64,000 nucleotides of DNA. It comes from Stenotrophomonas bentonitica (GTDB lineage: Bacteria > Pseudomonadota > Gammaproteobacteria > Xanthomonadales > Xanthomonadaceae). The stretch is taken from the NCBI RefSeq assembly GCF_013185915.1, contig NZ_JAAZUH010000001.1, forward strand, positions 1,302,001-1,366,000. The letters are read 5' to 3'. This document shows positions 1-8,728 of the stretch, piece after piece (position 1 is the first letter of the stretch; each line of letters starts with the position of its first letter). The translations under genes were made by a program, and so were the position numbers. Under the pieces are notes generated by a model that had not been told where the DNA came from, made no database searches, and worked only from the letters and a program-made list of their open reading frames with translations.

Positions 1-2
1 AA

Positions 3-1217
3 TTGAATGGCCGGTGGCTGAAGAACACGGGGGAAGGCAAGACAGCTAACAAATACCGCCCGATAGCCGTGTTGTTCCATCAGAAGCCCGGGCACCAGGA
101 GGCCATCAAACGCATCCTGGACCGTCGAGTGGCCATCTGCCATGACTTGGCCGCGCAGAGTTCAGGCTCAAGCAACTGCAGCTGGCTGTCATTCGTGCGC
201 CCGCCGGAGCACTCCGAGCGACATCTAGGCTCCCATACAGTTCCGGCCCTGGTCCTCACGTCCGGAAGCGCCGGCAAGATTGCGGAGGAGCTGAAACGGA
301 ACCACGAGCTTGCCTGGCACCCGGCCAACATGCGCAATGAGCCGGTCTATCTTGTCCTGCACAAGGCAGAACTCTCCCACTATCAGGATTCATTGCGCGA
401 CGCGCTATCCACCTACAAGAACCTCCACCTTGTGGGCTGGGACGGGGGCGAGCTGACCGGTTTCGGAGCAGCCCGAGCGGCGGCGCTGGCCTTTGCTGAC
501 AGTCTCTCCTACAGCCCAGACCGAATCATCATGATGGATCATGACGTCGTGCTGACCAACGACACCCGCCCGACCAACCCTCGCGTGACGCAACGCGTGG
601 AATCACTCCACCAAAGCACGGGCAAGCGAATCGTCGGGTACGGAACGGGCTACGGGCAACGATCTTCAGCCGTGCCCCGGACAGCCGGGGTGGTCGACCA
701 TGCGCTTGGAAAGCCCAAGGCGACCCAGCTGATCACCCCTACCCAGCAGTTCGTCTCCATCAAGGCCCCCTTCCGCGACCTCGACTCAGCACCTGATGGT
801 TTGTATCCCCCCTACATGGTGTCCGGCAACGAAGACCATGTAATGACCATGAGCCAAGGGATCATGGGTGAAGAAAAAAATACCACCATCACGCGCCACA
901 GGATCTCAAAGAAGACACTCGAAGGAACGGAATCACACCCCAACCTCTACGGGTCAGAACTGCGCCCCAGAACACTCGAACAGCTTTTTGAATCTGAAAA
1001 GGACACCCCAGTAGAGTTCGAGCATCAGACCATGACGCTTGAGGCCCTTGTCACGTTGTTTGCCGAGCGCGGCTGGATCGAGTCGCACCCGAGTCCAGAG
1101 TCACACCAGCTCTCATCGCTGATCATCGAGAAGATAATCATCAAGCTGCTGAGCAATGATGCAGACCCCATGCAGAGGCCAGAGGCGATTTTCAACGTAA
1201 CGCGCGGCCAACGTTAA
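3..1217 (+). CDS. Unrecognised protein with GT-A glycosyltransferase-like core (possibly 5'-truncated)
   Basis: The frame is open from the left edge; a TTG at base 3 gives 404 residues, but the true start may lie outside the window. I cannot name a family. Residues ~150-185 read as a Rossmann-like strand, helix and strand ending in RIIMMDHDVV, with a D-H-D triad at 179-181 like the metal-binding DxD of GT-A glycosyltransferases; a later GNEDH near residue 275 could supply a second acidic site. There is no visible signal peptide or membrane segment. The gene looks clearly less GC-rich than its neighbours and ends at a strong terminator, which suggests acquired DNA. A secreted or surface-glycan-modifying enzyme is possible; both are inference. 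Confidence 0.55.
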   Translation: MNGRWLKNTGEGKTANKYRPIAVLFHQKPGHQEAIKRILDRRVAICHDLAAQSSGSSNCSWLSFVRPPEHSERHLGSHTVPALVLTSGSAGKIAEELKRNHELAWHPANMRNEPVYLVLHKAELSHYQDSLRDALSTYKNLHLVGWDGGELTGFGAARAAALAFADSLSYSPDRIIMMDHDVVLTNDTRPTNPRVTQRVESLHQSTGKRIVGYGTGYGQRSSAVPRTAGVVDHALGKPKATQLITPTQQFVSIKAPFRDLDSAPDGLYPPYMVSGNEDHVMTMSQGIMGEEKNTTITRHRISKKTLEGTESHPNLYGSELRPRTLEQLFESEKDTPVEFEHQTMTLEALVTLFAERGWIESHPSPESHQLSSLIIEKIIIKLLSNDADPMQRPEAIFNVTRGQR

Positions 1218-1224
1218 ACGCATA

Positions 1225-1252
1225 CGGCCCGCTTTCGCGGGCCGCATCTTTT
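1225..1252 (+). terminator. Rho-independent terminator
   Basis: A perfect 8-bp stem, CGGCCCGC / GCGGGCCG, with TTTC loop is followed by CATCTTTT, seven bases after the stop of the leftmost gene. It lies between two convergent genes; the T-rich tail is on the + strand. Confidence 0.85.
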
Positions 1253-1277
1253 CAGCGACTCTTCTCACGAACCGGCA

Positions 1278-2672
1278 TCAGCGGTTCTCGCGACTCCGCC
1301 TCAACCGCCGTGCAATTTCGCTGCTCGCGGCAATCACCGCCGTCAGCGTCGCCATCGACAGGAACTGCAGGCGGGTGTGCTCTTCAGAGAGCAGCAGGCC
1401 GAAGATCAACGCCAGGATGCCCAGCGCGGCCACGGTCAGGTACGGGTAGCCGGCCATGCGGAACGGCAGGCGGGTGCCGTCGCGGTTGGCGCGGTGGCGC
1501 AGGATCAGCTGCGACAGCAGCGCCATGGTCCATACCAGCAGGCAGGTGGAGCCGACGATGTTCAGCAGCACCGGCAGCACCTGGTCCGGGAACAGCAGTT
1601 CCATGATGGTGGCGGCGAAGCCGAACAGCACGCTGGCCAGCACCGCGATGATCGGTACCTGGCGCGGGTCGGTCCAGCCCAGCACTGCCGGCGCTTCGCG
1701 ACGCCGTGCCAGCGAATACATCATGCGCGAGGCGCCATACAGGTTCGCATTCAAGGCCGACAGCAGCGCGATCACCGCGATCAGGGTGATCGCCGCCGCC
1801 GCGCCCGGAATGTTGGCCACTTCCAGCACCGCCGCGAATGGCGACTTCAGCGACTCGCTGTTCCACGGCACCACCGCGATGATCACGGTCAGCGAACCGA
1901 TGTAGAACACCAGGATGCGCCAGGCCACGGTACGGATCGCCCGCGCGATGCTGCGCTCCGGGTCCTGGGTTTCCGCCGCGGCCACCGCCACGATTTCGGT
2001 ACCGCCAAAGGCGAACACCACCACCAGCAGCGCCGCGCCGATCCCGGCCAGCCCATTGGGCGCGAAGCCGCCATGCGCGGTGAAGTTGCTCAGCCCCGGC
2101 GAGGTCACGTTCGGCAGCCAGCCCATCAGCAGGGCAACACCGATCAGGATGAAGCCGATGATCGCCACCACCTTCAGGATGGCGAACCAGAACTCGAATT
2201 CACCGAAATTCTTCACGCCCAGCAGGTTGATCGCGGTAAACACCACCATGAAGGCCAACGCCGCCATCGGCACCGGTATCGCCGGCCATACCGTGGCCAG
2301 CAGGCCCGCCGCACCCACCGCTTCAGCGGCGATCACGATCACCAGCTGCACCCACCACAACCACCCCACGGTGGCGCCGGCGGTGGCGCCCATGGCGTCG
2401 GCGGCATTGACCGAGAACGCACCGCTGGTCGGCTTGGCCGCGGCCATCTCGCCCAGCGCATTCATCACGATGATCACCAGCGCGCCGGCGACCAGGTAGG
2501 ACAGCAGCACCGCCGGTCCGGCGGCCTGCACGCCCACCCCGGAGCCCAGGAACAGGCCGGCGCCAATGGCGCTGCCCAGTCCCATCATGATCAGCTGGCG
2601 GGGCTTGAGCGCGTGCTCGAGGCGGGGGGTGGTGGACGAAGCGGGAGTAGCCGAACTCTGGGATGCGGGCAT
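1278..2672 (-). CDS. APC-superfamily amino acid permease (AAT type)
   Basis: 464 residues, about twelve hydrophobic segments, and the family's opening signature after a short cytoplasmic tail: LKPRQLIMMGLGSAIGAGLF, with a glycine-rich unwound helix 1 (SAIGAGLFLGSG). FAFGGTEIVAVAAAE matches the helix 6 region of amino acid transporters such as ProY/GabP. It imports an amino acid by proton symport across the inner membrane; the substrate cannot be told from sequence. The gene follows a PAS-AraC regulator gene on the same strand after 84 bases, so that regulator is the obvious candidate controller. Start chosen at the ATG of MPASQSS, 22 residues ahead of the conserved core. Confidence 0.9.
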   Translation of the reverse strand: MPASQSSATPASSTTPRLEHALKPRQLIMMGLGSAIGAGLFLGSGVGVQAAGPAVLLSYLVAGALVIIVMNALGEMAAAKPTSGAFSVNAADAMGATAGATVGWLWWVQLVIVIAAEAVGAAGLLATVWPAIPVPMAALAFMVVFTAINLLGVKNFGEFEFWFAILKVVAIIGFILIGVALLMGWLPNVTSPGLSNFTAHGGFAPNGLAGIGAALLVVVFAFGGTEIVAVAAAETQDPERSIARAIRTVAWRILVFYIGSLTVIIAVVPWNSESLKSPFAAVLEVANIPGAAAAITLIAVIALLSALNANLYGASRMMYSLARRREAPAVLGWTDPRQVPIIAVLASVLFGFAATIMELLFPDQVLPVLLNIVGSTCLLVWTMALLSQLILRHRANRDGTRLPFRMAGYPYLTVAALGILALIFGLLLSEEHTRLQFLSMATLTAVIAASSEIARRLRRSRENR

Positions 2673-2695
2673 CGGTGTCGAAGGCGGGCAACAGG

Positions 2696-2726
2696 TGCGA
2701 CACGATACCCTTTCCGGGCTGTCGCA
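2696..2726 (-). promoter_or_regulatory. Inverted repeat in front of the permease gene
   Basis: TGCGACA (2696-2702) and TGTCGCA (2720-2726) form 7-bp inverted arms separated by 17 bases, ending 24 bases upstream of the permease start. The position suits an operator for the adjacent AraC-type regulator, but AraC sites are usually direct repeats, so this is only a candidate. Confidence 0.3.
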
Positions 2727-2756
2727 GGCATCCTGCTGTGCGTCATGGACGCGGGG

Positions 2757-3467
2757 TCAGGCCTCGGCGCGGCCGGTGACCTGGGCGCGATAGGCGCGGG
2801 GCGACACGCCGACTTCGGCCTTGAACTTGCGGGTGAACGCGCTCTGGTCGGTGAAGCCGCAGGCCTGGCCGATGCTGGCGATGGTGTCGCTGCCATGCAG
2901 CAGGTGCACCGCCATCTGGATCCGCAGGCGGGTCAGCACCTGCTGCGGGGTCATCTGGAACACCTTGCGGAAGGTGCGCTCCAGCTTGGACAGCGAGAAC
3001 CCCGTGATGTCCAGCAGGGTCTGCATGCGCACGTTCTCCGCGTAATGCGCGTTCAGGTGGGCCAGGGCCAGCCGCAGCTGCTCGTACTGGGTGCCCAGGC
3101 TGTCCTTCTGGCCAAGGTCGCGGGAAATGCCGATCAGCCCACGGATTTCGCCTTCCACCAGCAGCGGCCGCTTGCAGGTCAGGCACCAGCCCGGCTCGCG
3201 GTTGGCGAACAGGTGCAGCTCCATCAGGTTCTCGATGACCTTGCCGGCCAGCACCTGCGCGTCCTGGGTGGCGTAGTCCGCGCCCAGCCCGGTCGGATAG
3301 ATCTCCGCCGCCGTGCGCCCGATCACCTCCTTGCGCGACTTCAGTCCCAACCGCCGCAGCATGGTCTGGTTGATGTGCGTGTAGCGCCCGTCGCGGTCCT
3401 TCATGAAGAACAGCACGTCGGGAATCGCATCGAACAGGGCTTCGATGTCGGCAGGTTCAACACGCAT
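2757..3467 (-). CDS. PAS-containing AraC-family transcriptional regulator
   Basis: 236 residues from the ATG at 3467 (MRVEPADIEALF). The first ~110 residues form a PAS domain (AIPDVLFFMKDRDGRYTHIN, later LLVEGEIRGLIGISRD), which would bind a small ligand. The last ~95 are a typical AraC double helix-turn-helix (ERTFRKVFQMTPQQVLTRLR, then SIGQACGFTDQSAFTRKFKA and VSPRAYR). It lies directly upstream of the permease on the same strand and divergently from the catalase. An upstream in-frame extension to 3611 exists but is poor in protein character, so the short form is preferred. PAS-AraC regulators commonly control amino acid uptake or catabolism; control of the permease is inferred from position. 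Confidence 0.85.
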   Translation of the reverse strand: MRVEPADIEALFDAIPDVLFFMKDRDGRYTHINQTMLRRLGLKSRKEVIGRTAAEIYPTGLGADYATQDAQVLAGKVIENLMELHLFANREPGWCLTCKRPLLVEGEIRGLIGISRDLGQKDSLGTQYEQLRLALAHLNAHYAENVRMQTLLDITGFSLSKLERTFRKVFQMTPQQVLTRLRIQMAVHLLHGSDTIASIGQACGFTDQSAFTRKFKAEVGVSPRAYRAQVTGRAEA

Positions 3468-3637
3468 GCGGGGCGGAATGAGGAAGGGTTCTCCATAAGG
3501 ATACCCCGCGCGGCCAAGCCGGCGAACGTGCGTGCCCATGTGAAGCACAGGTGCAGGCAGCGCCCGGTTCGGCGACCGGCGATTAACGCCTGCATCGCCA
3601 GTGTTGGGCATTGACCCCCGCCAGCCCGGAGCGCCAG

Positions 3638-5722
3638 ATGGCCACCAGCAAGCCCCGCAGCAAACCCGCCCCGCCCGCCGACCTTCGTGGAGAGGGTGAC
3701 GAACTGCACCAGCGCGCCGGTGGCACGCACCCGGTGCTGACCACCAACCAAGGCATTCCGGTTGCCGACAACCAGAATTCGCTGCGCGACACCCCGCGCG
3801 GGCCGACCCTGCTGGAAGACTTCATCCTGCGCGAGAAGATCACCCACTTCGACCACGAACGCATTCCCGAGCGCATCGTGCACGCGCGTGGCAGTGCCGC
3901 CCACGGCTACTTCGAGCTGACCCGCTCGCTGCAGGACTACACCCGCGCCCGGGTGCTGACCGAGGTGGGCGTGCGCACCCCCGTATTCACCCGCTTCTCT
4001 ACCGTGGCCGGCGGCGCCGGTTCGGTGGACACCCCGCGCGACGTGCGCGGCTTCGCGGTGAAGTTCTACACCCGCGAGGGCAACTGGGACCTGGTGGGCA
4101 ACGATATCCCGGTGTTCTTCATCCAGGACGCGATGAAATTCCCCGACCTGGTGCACGCGGTGAAGATGGAACCGGACCGCGCCTTCCCGCAGGCGGCCAG
4201 CGCGCACGACACGTTCTGGGACTTCATTTCGCTGATGCCCGAGTCCATGCACATGATCATGTGGGCGATGAGCGACCGCGGCATTCCGCGCTCGCTGCGC
4301 ATGATCGAAGGCTTCGGCGTACACAGCTTCCGCCTGCTCAACGAGGAAGGCGAATCCACTTTCGTGAAATTCCACTGGCGCCCGAAGCTGGGCCTCCAGT
4401 CCACGGTGTGGGACGAGGCGGTGAAGCTGCAGGGCGCCGACAACGACTACCACCGCCGCGACCTGTTCGAGGCGATCACCGGTGGCGACTTCCCCGAGTG
4501 GGAGCTGGCGGTGCAGCTGTTCACCGAGGAAGAAGCCGAAGCGTTCCCGTTCGACCACCTGGACCCGACCAAGATCATTCCCGAATCGCTGGTGCCGCTG
4601 ACCGTGGTCGGCCGCATGGTGCTGGACCGCTGGCCGGACAACTTCTTCGCCGAGACCGAGCAGGTGGCGTACTGCCCGGCCAACGTGCCGCCGGGCATCG
4701 ACTTCAGCAACGACCCGTTGCTGCAGGGCCGTCTGTTCTCCTACCTGGACACCCAGCTCAGCCGCCTCGGCGGGCCGAACTTCCACCAGATCCCGGTCAA
4801 CGCCCCGAAGTGCCCGTTCGCCAACCACCAGCGCGACGGCCACATGCAGATGAACATTCCCAAGGGCCGGGTGGCGTACGACCCCAGTTCGCTGCAGGGC
4901 GACAGCCCGCGCGAAACCGCCGACGGTTTCCCCAGCCACGCCACCCCGGCCGACGACGGCCGCAAGGGTCGCGTGCGCGCGGCCAGCTTCGCAGACCACT
5001 ACAGCCAGGCACGCATGTTCTTCCGAAGCCTGGAGGCGCCGGAGCAGGCGCACCTGGCCTCGGCACTGGTGTTTGAACTTTCCAAGGTGGAAACCGCCGC
5101 CGTGCGCGAGCGCACCGTCAGCCACCTGCGCAACATCGACGAAAGCCTGGCCAAGCGCGTGGCCGACGGCCTTGCCATGCCTGCCCTGCCCGAGCCCGCG
5201 CCCACGGCGACTCCGGCCAAGGACATGCCCAAGGCCCCGGAAGTGCGCGTGATCGGCCGCACCAAGGACCTGTTGAAAGGACGCTGCGTGGGCATCCTGT
5301 TCGACGAAGGCTCGGATGCGGGCTTGATTGCCAACCTGCGCAAGGCCGCCGAAAAGGCCGGCGCCACCGTAAAGCTGGTGGCACCCAAGCTGGGCGGCGG
5401 CAAGTTCAGCGACGGCAAGCGCCAGGCGGCCGACGGCCAGCTGGCCGGTACACCGTCTGTCGTGTTCGACGCCGTGGCGATCGTGCTCAGCGCAGACGCT
5501 GCCAAGCGCCTGTCCAAGGAGTCGGCCGCCATCGACTTTGCCGCCGATGCCTGGGCGCACCTGAAGGCGATTGCCGCCGACGAAGGCGCCCAGCTGCTGC
5601 TCAAGACCGCCCGCGTGGGCAAGGACAACGGCGTAGTGGAAGCCGAAGACACCAAGGCCTTCCTCACCGCCGCCGCCACCCGCCAGTGGGCCCGCGAACC
5701 CAAGGTCCGCACCCTCGCCTAA
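3638..5722 (+). CDS. katE: Large-subunit (clade 2) catalase, HPII type
   Basis: 694 residues, the size of clade 2 monofunctional catalases. It disproportionates hydrogen peroxide in the cytoplasm. Visible signatures: active-site [10 protein letters not shown] with the distal His at about residue 82, the [20 protein letters not shown] block, and the haem-ligand region [18 protein letters not shown]. The last ~150 residues ([17 protein letters not shown] onwards) are the flavodoxin-like domain found only in large-subunit catalases. Start chosen at ATG 3638 because GGAG lies six bases upstream; a TTG at 3611 in the same frame has no such support. A histone-like gene follows after 12 bases with its own strong ribosome site, so the two are probably co-transcribed. 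Confidence 0.95.
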   Translation: MATSKPRSKPAPPADLRGEGDELHQRAGGTHPVLTTNQGIPVADNQNSLRDTPRGPTLLEDFILREKITHFDHERIPERIVHARGSAAHGYFELTRSLQDYTRARVLTEVGVRTPVFTRFSTVAGGAGSVDTPRDVRGFAVKFYTREGNWDLVGNDIPVFFIQDAMKFPDLVHAVKMEPDRAFPQAASAHDTFWDFISLMPESMHMIMWAMSDRGIPRSLRMIEGFGVHSFRLLNEEGESTFVKFHWRPKLGLQSTVWDEAVKLQGADNDYHRRDLFEAITGGDFPEWELAVQLFTEEEAEAFPFDHLDPTKIIPESLVPLTVVGRMVLDRWPDNFFAETEQVAYCPANVPPGIDFSNDPLLQGRLFSYLDTQLSRLGGPNFHQIPVNAPKCPFANHQRDGHMQMNIPKGRVAYDPSSLQGDSPRETADGFPSHATPADDGRKGRVRAASFADHYSQARMFFRSLEAPEQAHLASALVFELSKVETAAVRERTVSHLRNIDESLAKRVADGLAMPALPEPAPTATPAKDMPKAPEVRVIGRTKDLLKGRCVGILFDEGSDAGLIANLRKAAEKAGATVKLVAPKLGGGKFSDGKRQAADGQLAGTPSVVFDAVAIVLSADAAKRLSKESAAIDFAADAWAHLKAIAADEGAQLLLKTARVGKDNGVVEAEDTKAFLTAAATRQWAREPKVRTLA

Positions 5723-5734
5723 GGAGACGCCAGC

Positions 5735-6136
5735 ATGCCCCGTGGAGACAAATCCAGCTACACCGACAAGCAGAAGCGCCAGGCCGCCCACATCGAGAAG
5801 AGCGAGAAGGCAGAAGGACGCAGCGAAGAAGCCGCAGAACGCATCGCCTGGGCCACCGTGAACAAGCAGGATGGCGGTGGCAAGAAGGCGCCTGCGAAGA
5901 AGGCGGCCACCAAGAAGGCGGCGAAAAAGTCCACTGCAAAGAAAACTGCAAAGAAGGCGACCAAGAAGGCCGCGAAGAAGACGACAAAGAAGGCGGCCAC
6001 TAAGAAGGTCGCAAAGAAGGCCACAAAGAAGGCGGCAAAAAAGACGACGAAAAAGGCTGCTACGAAAAAGACTGCCACGAAGAAGGCAGCAAAGAAGACA
6101 GCCAAGAAGGCCACAAAGAAGACTGCTGCCCGGTAG
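5735..6136 (+). CDS. Small basic protein: plasmid-stabilisation-like head fused to a histone H1-like tail
   Basis: 133 residues behind AAGGAGACGCCAGC. Residues 1-50 (MPRGDKSSYTDKQKRQAAHI ... ERIAWATVNKQDGGGKK) match a widespread small bacterial family usually annotated as plasmid stabilisation protein, whose members usually end near this point. Here it continues into about 80 residues built almost only of Lys, Ala and Thr in KKAAKK/KKATKK units, like the C-terminal tail of histone H1 or AlgP. Such tails bind DNA non-specifically. Placement right behind a stationary-phase type catalase suggests nucleoid compaction or DNA protection under oxidative stress, which is inference. The repetitive AAGAAGGC coding DNA makes length variation between strains likely. 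Confidence 0.85.
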   Translation: MPRGDKSSYTDKQKRQAAHIEKSEKAEGRSEEAAERIAWATVNKQDGGGKKAPAKKAATKKAAKKSTAKKTAKKATKKAAKKTTKKAATKKVAKKATKKAAKKTTKKAATKKTATKKAAKKTAKKATKKTAAR

Positions 6137-6220
6137 GGTTGGTTCCCAAACAACCGCCGATATGCCGTCCACGCTCTTTAACGCATGGACCCAAATCGAA
6201 TCAGGCTTTCGCATCTCCCC

Positions 6221-6254
6221 AAAACCACGGGGTGTCGGCAAACCCGGCACCCCG
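6221..6254 (-). terminator. Terminator behind the SymE-like gene
   Basis: CGGGGTGTCGG (6228-6238) pairs with CCGGCACCCCG (6244-6254) with one G-T wobble; on the - strand the stem is followed by TGGTTTTGG. It begins 20 bases after the SymE-like stop codon. Confidence 0.7.
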
Positions 6255-6273
6255 TCGTCGTTCCGGGCACCCG

Positions 6274-6618
6274 CTACGCCGCCACTCCCAGCACCGCATT
6301 CGACTTCCGCCGCATCGCCAGGGCATGCAGCACCGTCCGCCGTGAAGCAAGCCGCGACTCCGCCCCCTCCGGCGCATGCGCCAACGTCAACACCACCCGC
6401 CCCGGCCCGATCGACACAACCACCCGGCTCCCCACTTCCAACCCCGCCATGCTCATCCACATGCCGCGCAGAAACAACGAAGGAACACACAACTCCTCCC
6501 CCTTCGCTCCCGAACGCCAGTCATACAGCGCGCGGATCTTCAAACTCACCGGCCTGATCCAGTACAACCCATGCACACCGGCCGCACTGACAGGCGCAAC
6601 AACCTTCGAAACATGCAT
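6274..6618 (-). CDS. SymE-like type I toxin family protein
   Basis: 114 residues. The core SLFLRGMWMSMAGLEVGSRV followed by VVSIGPGRVVLTL matches the AbrB-fold SymE toxin domain (pattern: hydrophobic, L-x-G-x-W, AGF/L-x-x-G, V-x-V, G-x-V-V/I-x-x). Family members are SOS-linked toxins acting on RNA or nucleoid, held down in E. coli by the antisense RNA SymR. Start set at ATG 6618 because GGAGGTGG sits five bases upstream; a longer frame to 6687 lacks support. No partner gene is visible; if an antisense RNA exists it would be on the + strand across 6600-6720. The region is lower in GC than the housekeeping flanks and looks accessory. Chromosomal, orphan SymE-like genes may be domesticated. Confidence 0.7.
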   Translation of the reverse strand: MHVSKVVAPVSAAGVHGLYWIRPVSLKIRALYDWRSGAKGEELCVPSLFLRGMWMSMAGLEVGSRVVVSIGPGRVVLTLAHAPEGAESRLASRRTVLHALAMRRKSNAVLGVAA

Positions 6619-7322
6619 ATGCCACCTCCAACGGAAGATGTCCCTCGCCGGGATGGCGAGGGAGTCGGGAGGCTGAAATCCGTGCAAACGATACGGAGCG
6701 GCGTTTTCCCCGGGGGTGTTTTATGGCGCCACCCTCCCGACGCAGAAAGTTCCTACTTCAACTCGTTCGCGGAGATTTCAGTCTCCAGAGCACAGCTTGG
6801 TTGATGCGACCGGCGATGACCAATCGAATGTTCCGAATGATATGCGAACTTCAGTAGGCAGCATCTTTGGTGCGACGCATTTAACACCATGCCGCAGTCG
6901 AACCGACACCTACTCCACGCTTCTACGTGCCGCAGCAATCTGTGGCGTGGACTGCGCAGGAATGACAATCGCATCACCGCACACATCGCAAGCGCCGACC
7001 AGCACGTGGCGCGCCCCGCCGCGACCGTCGCGGAACGGCAGATCTTTGTACATGAAAGTCGCAGTCACCCTTCCATGACGGTGACACAAGCCAGACCTTT
7101 TTTCGCCCAGCACGGGGATTGCCATTTGCATGCTCTAAAGATCGGCGACTGGCACCAGAGCCAGTTACCGTGCATGCGCGGCCCAGGAATGAGAAGTTCA
7201 TTTCGCCTATCGCCGAAACGGGCTCACTCAAGCCTTCCTGCCCGATGTTGACGCGCCGTGCCTCGAATCGGCGATACTCCGGGCATCACCGCAGGACGCG
7301 GCTACCCGGGGGAGTACGCTTC
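6619..7322. other. Accessory intergenic region with decayed coding sequence
   Basis: About 700 bases of lower GC between the SymE-like gene and an exported-protein operon. The only protein-like stretch I can support is the decayed - strand frame at 6778-7131, listed separately. No tRNA, terminator or mobile element end was seen. Confidence 0.5.
6778..7131 (-). pseudogene. Decayed small zinc-finger-like ORF with in-frame stop
   Basis: From 7131 the frame encodes 73 residues containing VTATFMYKDLPF and ACDVCGDAIVIPAQSTPQI, then meets TAG at 6910-6912. The same frame stays open for another 43 codons to a TGA at 6778. The arrangement (residues like DLPF, then a C-x-x-C-G knuckle followed by a short linker and helix) weakly recalls YgiT/MqsA-type antitoxin N-termini, but the first Cys pair is not present. 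A premature stop in an acquired antitoxin-like gene would fit; a genuine 73-residue protein is also possible. Confidence 0.3.
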
Positions 7323-7862
7323 ATGAAATTCGCACGCACGTTGGCCTTCGCAGCCCTGCTGTCGCCGTTGTCGGCACTGGCCCAATCGGCGCCGGGCAAC
7401 GCACCGGGCACTGCCCTGCCGGGCGCTTCGGCCACGCAGGCCAGCGAAGGCTTTTCGGCCTCGCTGGTGATCACGGCCGATCCGGACTGGCAGCAGAAGT
7501 GGGAGAGCCCGCCCGAGGTGGCGCCGCACTTCGACCTGGCCAACGAGGTCACGGAAGGCGGCTCGCTCTACATCCTCTCGTTCCTGTCCAATCCGATGTT
7601 GGATGCAGACGGCATGACCCAGGTGCGCTGCGACCTGCGCATCAGCCAACCCGACGGCAGCCTGAGCGGCGACGAGCGTGACCTGCCCTGCTTCGTCACC
7701 AAGCTTGAGACCGATCCCAAGCTGGTCTACCTGTCCACGGTGGGCGTGAAGTTCACGGCCGAAGCCGGCGACCCCAAGGGTACCTGGACGGTGGCGATCA
7801 ACGTGCGCGACACCCTGCGCAATGTCAGCATCCCGCTGAAATCGTCTTTTGAAATGAAATGA
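7323..7862 (+). CDS. Exported protein of unknown function (paralogue source of fragment at 8729)
   Basis: 179 residues from ATG 7323, preceded by GGGGGAG. A clear Sec signal peptide (MKFARTLAFAALLSPLSALA, cut before QSAPG) is followed by a ~150-residue beta-rich domain with one probable disulphide (RCDLRISQ ... LPCFVTK). I do not recognise the family. The stop codon overlaps the start of the next gene as ATGA, so the two exported proteins are translationally coupled and probably work together in the periplasm. The last 25 residues (WTVAINVRDTLRNVSIPL ... EMK) recur in a gene remnant just downstream of the second gene, showing that this gene was once duplicated. Confidence 0.75.
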   Translation: MKFARTLAFAALLSPLSALAQSAPGNAPGTALPGASATQASEGFSASLVITADPDWQQKWESPPEVAPHFDLANEVTEGGSLYILSFLSNPMLDADGMTQVRCDLRISQPDGSLSGDERDLPCFVTKLETDPKLVYLSTVGVKFTAEAGDPKGTWTVAINVRDTLRNVSIPLKSSFEMK

Positions 7863-8707
7863 TCGCGACTCCCATGAGGCATCTATTTCCGTTGGTGTTG
7901 GCGCTGCTGGTCGCCGTTCCGGCTGCACAGGCTGCTGACACGTTGCCCGCACCGGCGCAGACACCGCCATCGAGCGCAAACGAAACCGCTGATGCTCTGG
8001 CAAAGGCTGAGCAGCGTGGCCGGGCGATTTTCCTCCACGACCTGGCGGCCGAGCGCGCCACCGACGCGTTGGTTGCCCAGCATCGTGCCTTCCGCAAAGA
8101 CAAACGCGTGCGAGGCTGGATAACCGAAGAGCACGACGGACGCTATCGGGTCAGTTACATCGATGCGGCGCCTGCTGTGCTTTACAGGGTCGAGGTCCTG
8201 CCCGATGGCAGTATCGATGGTCCGGTTGAGGTACTGCCGGTGCCTGCCGCGCTGAGCCCCTATGAGGCCGGCGCCGCCGCTGCCCGCAACCTGGCGATGA
8301 CCGCACAGGTCGCTTCCTGCGCCAAGTCCTACAACAGCGTGGTGCTGCCTGGGGGCGACGACCGCTGGACGGTGTATCTGCTGCCGGGCACCACTTCGCC
8401 CACGGCGGTACCGCTGGGTGGCAGCCACCGCCTGGAAATCGCCGGCGGCCAGATCACCGCCAGCCGCGGTTTCACCCGCAGTTGCATCCAACTGAATCGG
8501 GCCCCGTCAACGCATGGCGCGAAGGTGGCGGCCATGATGGTGACCCACATGCTCGACGCCACGCCCACCGAAGCGCATGTCTACTGGAGCCTGTGGGCCC
8601 GGACGCCAATGGTGGTGGTCACCGGCGAAGACGCGATCTGGGAAATCGAGAACGGCCGGATCCACCGCATCGAGACCGACGCAGATGCCCCCACGGCGGG
8701 CTCTTGA
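7859..8707 (+). CDS. Exported protein of unknown function
   Basis: 282 residues with a signal peptide after a short basic start (MRHLFPLVLALLVAVPAAQA). The mature part has a helical stretch (about 40-95, rich in Ala, Glu, Arg), then a mixed domain with two cysteines (VASCAKS and FTRSCIQL) and repeated VVLPGGDDRWTVYLLPG-type beta strands. I do not recognise the family. It overlaps the upstream exported gene by four bases (ATGA), and the pair is followed by the broken 3' end of a copy of that upstream gene. An alternative start is ATG 7874 (MRHLF), which gives a cleaner signal peptide. Confidence 0.75.
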   Translation: MIATPMRHLFPLVLALLVAVPAAQAADTLPAPAQTPPSSANETADALAKAEQRGRAIFLHDLAAERATDALVAQHRAFRKDKRVRGWITEEHDGRYRVSYIDAAPAVLYRVEVLPDGSIDGPVEVLPVPAALSPYEAGAAAARNLAMTAQVASCAKSYNSVVLPGGDDRWTVYLLPGTTSPTAVPLGGSHRLEIAGGQITASRGFTRSCIQLNRAPSTHGAKVAAMMVTHMLDATPTEAHVYWSLWARTPMVVVTGEDAIWEIENGRIHRIETDADAPTAGS

Positions 8708-8728
8708 CGCTGAGGTCCACCTGATGAC

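Noticed and set aside
1377..3614. A 745-codon open frame opposite the permease and AraC genes
   Set aside because: Its composition is dominated by Arg, His, Gln and Gly and matches no fold; it is the usual antisense shadow in high-GC DNA opposite two well-supported genes. The same holds for long open frames antisense to katE, yfhM, acnD and the kinase array (3401-6490, 23706-26507, 28338-32597, 45465-49208, 51089-53995).
5880..6130. Tandem short repeats resembling a CRISPR or microsatellite array
   Set aside because: They are AAGAAGGC-type codon repeats encoding the Lys/Ala tail of the histone-like protein, with no spacers of constant length.
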